The notes beneath the pieces were generated by a model. The model ran no database searches. It saw only the letters and a program-made list of their open reading frames with translations, and was not told the DNA's origin. Shown here piece by piece: positions 54,791 to 64,000 of a stretch of 64,000 nt of DNA (position 1 is its first letter; each line of letters begins with the position of its first letter). The stretch is taken from NCBI GenBank assembly GCA_958510825.1, contig OY294048.1, forward strand, positions 31,089,026 to 31,153,025. The letters are read 5' to 3'. Source of the stretch: Brachypterus glaber (lineage: Eukaryota; Arthropoda; Insecta; Coleoptera; Kateretidae). Position numbers and translations under genes: made by a program.

Positions 54791-56027
54791 GAATGCATGC
54801 ATGCATGCATTTGTTTTAAAAAAGTGCAAAATATTAAAAAGAAATGACCAAAAAGTGTTTAAACCAAGTTTATTTGTTAATATTGATCAAAATAATTATT
54901 TTATTATATTCGTTAACAATCGTAAACTTGACAACTTTGCATCTATGCATCTTAAAAAAGTGATATCTTTCTTTTATCTAAACATCAACATAATTAAACA
55001 TTTAGAATGTCAAATAATAATACTATACAATATTAATTAAAGGTATTTTTTTAACTACAGCTTGAAATTGTCGGAGAACTTGTCTATGTAACTTGTTTAT
55101 AATCTAGTTTCTCATTTATGTCATTGAAATAAATGTATTTAACAACTTAAAAGCCCATTAAATTACAAGTCTGGTGCTACAGAAAAAGTCCCATGGGACT
55201 GCAGGCTTTGGGGCTTTATAATGTTATTAGTATAAATTCCTAAAAAAATAACTCCATAATCTCCCTGAAACTTAAAAAACTAGTCAGATAAGTCCAACCT
55301 AATTACACATTATGTACCTTACACTATGTTAAATCCATGAAAATTAACAACAAAAGAACAAAATATTTTAATTTTACTACAGCCAAGCGCAGTTAACACA
55401 ATACACTTAGCCCTTGGCTAGTAGAACCTAATGTGCAAAGTTATTCCTATTTTGACATGACATGATACTCGACATTTGAGATAGCGTTAGGTTGTTCTTG
55501 TTGTTGTTGTTGCCAAATCGTGCATTGGCATATGTCAAAATTCGTAATTAAAATAATTAATTAAAGTATGTTCCGGGATCTAAAAAGGGCTAAAAAAAAT
55601 GTTGGGCAAGTAGTTATTTTTTATGTATCTATAATAATAATTCAAAACAAAAAAGTTGGAATTTTTTTGCTACTCATTGAGGATAAAGCTCACTTTGATG
55701 AGTTAATATTCCACAAAAAAAATAAAAATATTGGATTATATTTACCACTTATTCACGAGGGTGCAAGTTTTGCCACCTTATCCACGGTGGGTTCGAAGTG
55801 ATTTTAATTAAAATGCTCGCTACTTAAATAATCCCTGTTTAGGGATTAAATGTTAGTAAAAAATCCAAAAATAAAAATAATCGCTTGCCCCATTTTTTTT
55901 AATGGGGAAATAAACGGAAAAACTTGAAATTATGAAGCAAAAAATTAAGCGTTTACTCAAATGACCTGAAATTTTTGTAATATAGTTTTTGTATACTGCT
56001 TAAGTTATAATATAAAAATCAAAAAAA
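54791..56027. other. No gene seen
   Basis: Contains an ATGC tandem (54795-54811) and a (TTG)n run near 55495-55512. A 77-codon plus-strand frame at 55568 has no recognisable feature. Confidence 0.4.
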
Positions 56028-56390
56028 TTCCGCTTTATTGACACCTCAAAAAAAAAAACATAAATCCCATACTTTTACATACTTTTGGTAATTTTGGCGT
56101 AACGGTCAATATTTTCCAAAAATTTCTTATTACAATAATTAAAGAGCATTAAATGATCTTCAGTTTGGACTTTTTAGTTTTTAAAATCGAAAGATATGAA
56201 TTTTCGGTTTCTAATACAGTTTTTCATCGTGACCTCCGATTTTAAATATTAAAAAAGCACAATGCTGTTTATTTTTTGTAATAAGAAATTTTTGGAAAAT
56301 ATTGACCGTTACTCCAAAATTATCAAAAGGATTTAAAAAACACGATTTTTTGGGATTGACGCCCTTTTTTGAGGTGTTAATAAAGCGAAA
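56028..56390. mobile_element. Palindromic MITE
   Basis: TTCCGCTTTATTGACACCTC is opposed by GAGGTGTTAATAAAGCG; AATATTTTCCAAAAATTTC and its inverse form the inner arms. Confidence 0.75.
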
Positions 56391-56651
56391 AATGTAATTA
56401 ATTGAATAAAAACCTGTTTCTTATATAATTTTATTATCTTCATAATAAAATCGATTACTTTTTTATACTTCCAAACAGATGGAAATGTGAAATTTGGCAT
56501 GAGCGTTAGAAACATGGGTCTGCTGATTACAAAATTCTAAAACCTATTTTTTTTAATGGAGGCCTGTGAGGAAAAAAAACTTTTATAAAAAGTCTGGAAA
56601 CTTCACGGACTTTTCTGTTGAAAAACAGGCTTAGCTGCTAGTAAAACATAT

Positions 56652-57497
56652 GGATCTAGGAGACTTTGCCGAAAAATTTACCGCGAAAACATTTACCGCG
56701 AAAACATTTATAGCGCAGTGATTTAACCGCTAAAGGTTTCACCTCGAAAAAGTAATTACCGCGAAAAATTATTGCTGCGAAAACATTTACCGCGGAAACT
56801 AATATCGCGACAATAAAAATCGCGCATACTTTTACGTCGTTATAATATAATCGCTCATACTTTTGCCGCGCAATAATATAATCGCGCTTAAATTTTAATT
56901 ACAAAAATAACCTTAAAATATATAATTTTATTATAATTTTTTGAATTAAGTTTTATAATCATAATTATATTTTTATTTTTTATCAAAAACAAAACCAAAC
57001 AAACCAAACCAAACAATTTATTTATTTTTTTGTTTTTTAAAATTCTAAACTTTTAACACCAATATAAAGAAATTGGTTAAATATTATATTATATTTATTA
57101 GTAATATAATCATAATTTTACTTACATATATTTTTAAAAACCAAATCAAACAATTTGGTTATATTAAAATGTTGTTAATTCTGAAATTATGAAACTGAAT
57201 TAAACAAAACCGTATTTTTATAATTTAAAATTAGACGCGGAATTTGCTTTGCGCGTTAAATATTTTCGCGGGTATTACTTTTGTTATATATTTTTCGCGG
57301 TAATTGCATTTCGCTATTAAAACTTTTCGTGGTAATAGTTTTCGCTATTTTTATCTCGCGTTAATATTTTTTCGCGTTAAATGTTTACGCTGTTAATCCT
57401 TTGCGCGGAAAAAAACATTTCGCTGTAATTTTTTCGATGAAATATTTTCGCGATATTTTCTTTCGCAGTAAATTTTTCGACGAAGGCTCCCGTTCCC
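56652..57497. mobile_element. Mutator-like element with ACCGCGAAAA arrays
   Basis: Ends GGATCTAGGAGACTTTGCCG and the inverse GGGAACGGGAGCCTTCGTCG align without gaps and are flanked by AAACATAT (56644-56651, 57498-57505). About 230 bp inside each end are built from variants of TTTACCGCGAAAACA in opposite orientation; the centre is plain AT-rich. Duplications of 8-11 bp fit Mutator-like transposons. No transposase, 846 bp. Confidence 0.75.
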
Positions 57498-57779
57498 AAA
57501 CATATTATGCATTTATTTTCTACATAGGCTGACTTATAATTAAGTAAAATGTTCTCGTAGATTTATTCACACGAATTTACTCGTTATGCATGTTATTCGA
57601 AGTATAAATGCATACATAATATAGCCCAGACATTAAATTCAAATTTCATTTAGCAACCATGCACAATGTGCATTACACATTTTGCAAAGCCATGAAAACA
57701 ATTTCGTTGAAAAGAATATATGTTATAATTTGTTTTTGCTTATTATAATAAGTAAAAACAGATTAACATAAATTAAAAC

Positions 57780-58530
57780 ATACATTTTGCTTTCCCATTT
57801 TGAAAATTTTCAAAATTTCGGAAAGCCTTGTATTCATGCAAAAATTTTTAAACATTTTTTTGTGTATTTTTGCGTTTTATGTCGATATAAATCAATTTCA
57901 AACAAAAAAAAATATCGCTCGGTCGGTCGATCGATCAGTCTGTCCGGGAAATCTTGTGGGCACGATGACTTAAGAACGCTTTAAGCTGGAGACTTGAAAT
58001 TTGACATACGGGTATGTTACCAAAAGTTCTAGCTCGGGATTGTTTTGGGTGTGGCAAGGGATTCAAATGGGAAAATAGGGGTTTTTGAGGTTGCTGAAAT
58101 TAAATCTGATAATAAATTTTTTCTAACTCCACCCCCGAGGAGGTGAGGGGGTAAATATTTTTAATAGTTTCGTCAAAATTGGTATATAGGGGTTTTTGGG
58201 GTTGGCGAATATGAATCTGATAATATATTTTTATCTAATTTCACCCCCTGAGGGGTGGGGGGTAGTTTTCGTAAAAAATGATATATTGGGGTTTTCGAGG
58301 TTACTGAAAGTGAATCTGATAATAAAAAAATTCTAAATCCACCCCTGAGGGGTAGGGGGTAGTTTTTGTGAAAATTGGTGTAATGGGGTTTTTAAGGTTG
58401 CTGAAAGAGAATCTGATAATAAAAAAGTTCTAGCTGCACCCCCAAAGAGGCGGGGGTTAGTTATGGGAAAATTGGTATATTTTTAAGGTTGCTAAAAGTA
58501 AATCTAATAATAAAAAATCCATTTTACGCG
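57780..58530. repeat. Dispersed repeat E2, copy 2, with five tandem units
   Basis: After a GCGTTTTATG and GGTCGGTCGATCGATCAG lead, five units of 95-113 bp follow from 58060. Each has GGGGTTTTTGAGGTTGCTGA, a GAATCTGATAATAAAAAA-like block, CCACCCC, GGGGGTAG and AAAATTGGTATA. Such tandem blocks occur in many arthropod repeats. Confidence 0.75.
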
Positions 58531-59146
58531 CACTCAAAAAAATCTCATCTTGTAAAATCAATAAGAAATTATTTTAATTTAGAAAAATTGCCTTTTAAAA
58601 TATTAAAAGTAAAAACTTTACGTTTTAGTTATGAATAATATTAATTTAAAAAAATAATTTTTACATCAAAACGTTTTTCACTTTAAAGCAAAAGTATTGT
58701 CCCTTACTTTCTTATTTTAATGTTTTCTTAATAAAATTGTAATATTTCCCTTTCGACTGTTGAAAAATATCAATATATTAAAAGAATTCTTTTGAAAATA
58801 ACCATTTTATATTCAAATCATTTACAAGTTTACAAATGATTTAAAAGGAAACATTTTTCAAATTATAATGAATATTTTTATTTTTATAATGGCTTATAAA
58901 TTTTAAAAATATCTTTTTGAACTAACAAAAAACACTGTCGGAGCAAAAACATATTGGTTTTCTTTTAAATCATATGACTTTTGTTTGATTTTACAACGAT
59001 TTTTCTCTGAGTGCGCGGAGGTGTAAAATGGGAAAGCTCTTTTACTGGCAGTGTATTTTAATTCATAATATAAACCTTTATAATACTTATAATTATACAG
59101 TGACAAATATAGAACTATCCCTTCTTACAATGATTATTTTTTTTTT
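58531..59146. other. No gene seen
   Basis: AT-rich spacer before the large foldback. Confidence 0.4.
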
Positions 59147-60236
59147 ACTTTACTCTACGGGGTATAATTATATAATCGTTTCCAGAGTTTTTTCCACCGG
59201 GAAATTAACCTCTCTGAAACAAGAATTAAAATTATTAGTAACTCTTTTTTTAAACTCTCAGGAAATCATCATCATCAGGATAACGTCAAGGCATTGACGT
59301 TACATGTAACAGCAGACGCGCCTAGAATCAGTTACAGTTGCAATACATTATAATAAAATTCTTTAAAATATGGTTGATTTCTTGGAGAATAAACTAAAAA
59401 TGGTACGGTTTGTCGTGAAAAGACTCGGAAGAGTTTTAAGGTTTTGATTATTTTGTTGTTATTTTTATAATCAATTTCCACTTATTTTTGGTCATAATGA
59501 AAAAGTTACCTGCAAATATAAATTTTAAGTCGCCTTTGCCAAAATTGCAAAAAAATATTTTCCGCCTTATGCGATTTTTCCTGGAAAAACTAGTAATGGC
59601 ATATGGTTATGCTTGTAATTTACTATTATTTTACAAAATTTAAGAAAAATCGTTAAAAAAGTTAAGTTTAAAGTTTGGCTTTGATCTCCAGGAGCGTTTA
59701 TTATGTAATACTTAATACTTAATACTACTATAAAGGTTGATTTATCCAGTCATTTTAATTATCACTAACATTATCACTAAAATTAATAACTAATTTAAAA
59801 AGCGCAATCTGGTTGCTTAATATTTCTTAAAAATATGTGTAAAGTTTGAATTAGAATGAAATAAAAAATACTTGATAAGCAGACCCCGGAATAAACATGA
59901 CATTGGTCGTATATACCAGTACCGGATTTAAAATAATTGGAATTTTAGTATATTCTATTTAATTAAATTATCATTTCAACAACTATGCTGTATTGGGGAT
60001 ATTACACCACACTAAACCGTAACCTTAGACTTAGCTGGAGCCATACATGTTAAGAGCTGTCATGGAAAATATCGTGAAAAGAGCCCGTGCTTGCAAAGCG
60101 TAAAATGGACCACTCTGTACTTTTTTTTTTAAGTGGAAACGAACAATTAATAAAAAAAAGTGTTGTTTTTAATAAAAAATTTAGTTAGTATTTTCTCAAA
60201 ACTAGAATAAGATATTAGTAATAATATCACATATCA

Positions 60237-61811
60237 GCCTGCAGGATAATAGAAGAGTGGTGTGAGGAAAAAGGCTTATCAGTCAACCCAACAAAGACCG
60301 AGCTTATCCTCTTTACCAATAGGAGAAAGATAGAGAACTTTAGGGGCCCCCAAATGTACGGAAAACCGCTTGTGCTCTCACAAGAGGTCAAGTACTTGGG
60401 AGTAACCCTAGACAGTAAACTCTACTGGAAGGCGCATGTAGACAAAGTCATTGACAAGTCGATTGCGACCTTCTGGCACTTGCGTCGGGCAGTGGGAAAA
60501 AGCTGGGGCATGACCCCACAGATTCTATTATGGATCTATACTGCCGTCATTAGACCCAGAGTCCAATATGGCTCGGTGGTATGGTGGCCAAGCGTCAGCA
60601 AAACCACAGTAGCTCGGAGTCTGAGTAAGATCCAAAGACTAGCGTGTCTCGGGATCACCGGCGCAATCAGGACGACCCCCACATCAGCACTGGAAGTTCT
60701 ACTGGGGCTGCCAACGCTTCCGTCCTGGATAAGGAGGGAGGCAATGGCTAACTACCTTAGAATGAGAAATGTTGGATGCTGGCTGGGTGAAAAGTCTACG
60801 GACATACAAAAATCACCGATGTTGCCAGAGTAGAGTTACCTATCAGCAGCATCAAGGTGATAGAGGCGGAAGACCGATTAAGGTTTGACAGAGCATTCTC
60901 TCTCACTATACCAACAGAACGAGTGGGAGAACAAGGAAGTTAATTTTGCCCAAAACGCAACAGTGTGCTATACAGACGGCTCCCGGATGGAAAGCACGCA
61001 AAGCTCGGGCGCAGGCTTCTTTGTACAAGACACGGGGGTTCAAAAGAGCTATTCGCTCGGCAGGTACCCCACGGTATTCCAAGCGGAAGTCTTTGCGATA
61101 CAGGAAGCGGCAAGATGCGAAGAGGTTCTAGGGAGTAACGGATCAGATGTATACATCTGCTCCGACAGCCAAGCAGCCCTCAAGGCTCTCAGTGCACCCG
61201 GCACAAGATCCAGTCTTGTGCAGGAATGCATAGAAGCCGTGGAGGAGCTAGCGAGGAACAAAAGAGTCCACCTTGTATGGGTGCCTGGACACAGCGGGAT
61301 ACCAGGCAACGAGAAGGCAGACTAACTTGCCAGGCTCGGAGCCGAGACTCCGTGCATGGGTTCCGAACCCATGCTTGGTATTACAAGGAAACAAGTCACA
61401 TCAGCCCTCAACACGTGGGCTGGAGAAAAACTAAGGGAAAGCTGGTCAACGGTCACGAACTGCAGACAGGCAAAGGACTTCCTTTCCGGTCCAAGCAAGT
61501 CAAAAACCGCGTGGCTACTAGGAAGAAGCCGAGCCACGATCAGCCAACTCACAGGGATCCTCACTGGTCACTGTGGACTAGGAAGGCACCTGTTCAAGAT
61601 GAAGGTCGGTAACGACCCCGTCTGTTCGGGTTGCGGGATAGACGAAGAATCGCCCTTCTATTTCCTAGGACAATGCGATCGGTTCGGCAGAATACGACAG
61701 GAGATCTTCGGAGTGGCAACTCTCCGAAGAGAGGAGTTGCGTACCCTTGCCTGGACAGATATCGCGACCTTTATAAGGAGGTCCGGCAGGTTTAGGCAGG
61801 GAGTAGGGTAG
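60237..61811 (+). pseudogene. LINE RT end, RNase H and CCHC-like tail
   Basis: Translation starts in the RT palm (GLSVNPTKTELILF) and passes VKYLGVTLDSKLYW and the thumb region to 60833. RNase H follows at 60885-61325 with the acidic residues of the fold: D31 (YTDGS), E68 (QAEVF), D94 (SDSQAA) and D146 (GNEKAD), plus VPGHSG. The C terminus has LTGHCGLGRHL and CSGCGIDEESPFYFLGQC, where the usual His of the knuckle is Tyr. Frameshifts near 60812 and 60920 and a TAA at 61323 inactivate it. RNase H plus this tail suggests an I/LOA/R1-group element. Confidence 0.85.
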
Positions 61812-61904
61812 ATGTGTGGCTGGGACAGCTCGGGGCTGGCAAAAAGAGCCATAATGGCCTAGTTGCCTGGCTTGTAGCCTCCCCACCCTTACTACTACTA
61901 CTAC
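60237..61904 (+). mobile_element. 5'-truncated LINE with (TAC)n tail and 13-bp target duplication
   Basis: ATATCACATATCA occurs at 60224-60236 and 61905-61917, and the uninterrupted sequence survives in the right arm of the foldback. The element starts mid-RT and ends TACTACTACTAC without poly(A). GC content is far above the flanks. Confidence 0.9.
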
Positions 61905-63390
61905 ATATCACATATCATATAATAAAACATATTTTTAAGTATTAGTATAATAATTATAAAGATAAAACAATTTCAACTCTATTTTGATATTGACAAAAAC
62001 ATTACATCAACAAACAAAATACACTGGACATTTTTCAACAGGAGGATTCTCACTGTAGAGTAATTAATTGTTCTACAGTATCTAAGAATTATGTGACTAG
62101 AAAACGCCATAATACTCTGTTCATAGTTGTACTTGAATAAAACGGTTGTACCTTTTCATAAACAGACCTTGGAATAAATATAAAAAATCCAAAAATACAG
62201 GATCGCACGTGATCAATATCAAAATAGGGTTGAAATTGTTTTATCTTTATAATTATTATACTAATACTTAAAAATATGTTTTATTACATGATATGTGATA
62301 TTATTACTAATATCTTATTCTAGTTTTGAGAAAATACTAACTAAATTTTTTATTAAAAATAACACTTTTTTATTTTATTAATTGCTTGTTTCTACTCAAA
62401 AAAAGTAAAGAGTGGCTCATTTTCCGCTTTGCAAGCACGGGCTCTTTTCACGATATTTTCCATTACAGCTCCTAACATGCATGGCTCCAGCTAGGTTCTA
62501 AGGTCACGGTTTAGTGTGGTGTAATATCCCCAATACAGCATAGTTGTTGCAATGATGATAACTTAATTAAATAGAATATACTAAAATTCAAATTATTTTA
62601 AATCCGGTACTGGTATATACGTCCAATGTCATATTTATTCCGGGATCTGCTTATAAAGTATTTTTAATTTCATTCTAATTCAAACTTTACACATATTTTT
62701 AAGAAATATTAAGCAACCAGATTGCGCTTTTTAAATTAATTATTAATTTTAGTGATAATGTTAGTGATAATTAAAATGATTGGATAAATCAACCTTTATA
62801 GTTCGTATTAAGTATTAAGTATTACATAATAAACGCACCTGGAGATCAAAGCCAAACTTTAAACTTAACTTTTTTAACGATTTTTCTTTAATTTTGTAAA
62901 ATAATAGTAAATTAAAAACATAACAACATGCCATTACTAGTTTTTCCAGGAAAAATCGCATAAGGCGGAAAATATTTTTTTGCAATTTTGGCAAAGGCGA
63001 CTTAAAATTTATATTTGCAGGTAACTTTTTCATTATGACCGAAAATAAGTGAAAATTGATTATAAAAATAACAACAAAATAATCAAAAACTTAAAACTTT
63101 TCCGAACCTTTTCGCGACAAACCGTACCATTTTCATTTTATTCCAAGAACTCAACCAGATTTTACAGAATTTTATTATAATGTATTGCAACTATAACTGA
63201 TTCTAGGCGCGTCTGCTCTTACATGTAACGTCAATGCCTTGACGTTATCCTGATGATGATGATTTCCTGAGAGTTTTAAAAAAGAGTTACTAATAATTTT
63301 AATTGTAAACTTACTTGTTTCAGAGAAGGTAATTTCCCGGTGGAAAAAATCATGGAAATGATTATATAATTATACCCCGTTGAGTAAAGT

Positions 63391-63734
63391 AATAGCGTGC
63401 AATGTTTACAGATATTTATTTATCTTAAGGACCTGTTTCTCTTATCCGGTTGGGATATTCCCTTTATGGCGCGTTACTACATACTAGGGCGTTAAATTGT
63501 TCATGATGGTATAGCACTTTCATAAGAAATATAGCTTTTAGAGGGGTCACCCCGTTCCACCGCGCTGCCCCGTTCCACCCCAACTTACCTTATTGTTAAA
63601 GCACAACAAAAAATCCAATTTTGATGTATTTGTCCGCTTTAGGGTCTATCATTCCAAAAAAAAAAACGATTTTTCGATGACCGTCCGTCGGTCCGTCCGT
63701 CCAGGCCTACAGGCCATTCCGTTAAACAGAACAA
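63391..63734. other. Spacer between foldback copies
   Basis: No gene. Contains GTCCGTCGGTCCGTCCGTCC at 63685, a tract like that of the E1 family, and CCCCGTTCCACC repeats near 63550-63580. Confidence 0.45.
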
Positions 63735-64000
63735 AACCAAACCTTAAACTTAACTTTTTTAACGATTTTGCTTATTTTTTTTTAAAATAATAGTAAATTA
63801 CAAAATAACAACATGCCATTACTAGTTCTTCCAGGAAAAATCGCTTAAGGCGGAAAATATTTTTTTGCAATTTTGGCGAAGGCGCAAATTTACATTTACA
63901 GGTTATTTAACCAAAACCTTAAAACTTTTCCGAACGTTATCGCTACAAACGGTACCATTTTCAGTTTATTCTCCAAGAAATCAACCAGATTATAAAGAAT
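63735..64000. mobile_element. Second copy of the foldback arm, leaves the window
   Basis: Matches 62855-63178 of the right arm (TTAAACTTAACTTTTTTAAC, AACATGCCATTACTAG, GGCGGAAAATATTTTTTTGC) with an internal deletion of ~60 bp. Its other parts lie outside. Confidence 0.8.

Larger units (their letters stand above)
59147..63390. mobile_element. Large foldback element with ~1.17-kb arms
   Basis: The left arm (59147-60236 plus 61918-61993) and the right arm (62213-63390) are reverse complements from ACTTTACTC through CATGTAACGTCAATGCC-type blocks to TTGATATTG at the inner edge, around a 219-bp loop. A LINE insertion (60237-61904) splits the left arm. Short frames in the arms are not conserved between them. 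Copies of arm sequence resume at 63735, so the family is multi-copy. No terminal duplication was identified. Confidence 0.85.

Noticed and set aside
57787..57984. 65-codon frame with an RSVGRSISLSG segment
   Set aside because: It translates the GGTCGGTCGATC tract of repeat E2.
61049..61612. Additional long frames overlapping the RNase H region on both strands
   Set aside because: They are shadows of the GC-richer LINE coding sequence.
63246..63300. CTGATGATGATGATTTCC as a hammerhead core
   Set aside because: No GAAA box or pairing stems follow at the right spacing.

Overview
The window is a repeat-dominated, AT-rich stretch of an animal nuclear genome, almost certainly an insect (possibly a beetle). 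The evidence is the mix of degraded Jockey/CR1-like and RNase H-bearing LINEs, piggyBac, Tc1/mariner, pogo, hAT-like and Harbinger-like DNA elements, a tRNA-derived SINE family, Penelope-type hammerhead ribozyme motifs and many large palindromes. There is no bacterial-style operon, no complete host gene and no intact multi-domain transposon protein. One 200-base run of N at 29781-29980 is an assembly gap.

Layout. 1-5000: a palindromic MITE, a 2.1 kb foldback carrying a dead Cys-rich gene in its loop, and a 1.23 kb Tc1-like element with a broken transposase. 5200-14200: MITEs (three TAA-flanked Harbinger-like copies in the window), a 5'-truncated LINE tail with a 15-bp target duplication, a 455-bp palindrome, a 1.7 kb hAT-like element with 8-bp duplications that hosts a second element with a GA duplication, a GC-rich TIR element, and minisatellites. 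15300-20330: two LINE fragments, a pogo-type HTH remnant, a perfect-palindrome hairpin, and a TA-flanked element whose ends are arrays of a CAGAAAGTGTAAAT motif. 20750-27060: a TIR element with ACTTTGAAC ends, a TA-flanked MITE next to an open 297-codon retroelement C terminus, a 47-bp-arm hairpin and a TIR element split by a retroposon with a (GA)n tail. 27700-33450: Penelope ribozyme trace, assembly gap, LINE 3' end, an 800-bp palindrome, and the only good candidate for a host-gene start: a GC-rich first exon with a phase-0 GTAAGT donor at 33429.

33600-38200: palindromic elements leading into a ~3.7 kb satellite of ~149-bp monomers with dimer and ~1489-bp higher-order periodicity. 38430-44230: a foldback split by a SINE, a long (AAAT)n tract seeded by a retroposon tail, palindromes, and an inverted pair of hammerhead ribozymes. 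44540-47490: two head-to-tail minus-strand LINEs, one with a snap-back 5' end. 47685-50585: a TTAA-flanked piggyBac element containing two later insertions, one with a TC target duplication. 50800-58530: repeat tracts, a second SINE, MITEs and a Mutator-like element with GCG-rich subterminal arrays. 59147-63390: a 4.2 kb foldback with ~1.17 kb arms, whose left arm was split by a LINE with a 13-bp target duplication; another copy of the arm starts near 63735 and leaves the window.

The history is one of nested insertion. Several insertions can be dated relative to one another because target duplications are still readable: SINE into foldback, LINE into foldback, TIR element into piggyBac coding sequence, TIR element into hAT.
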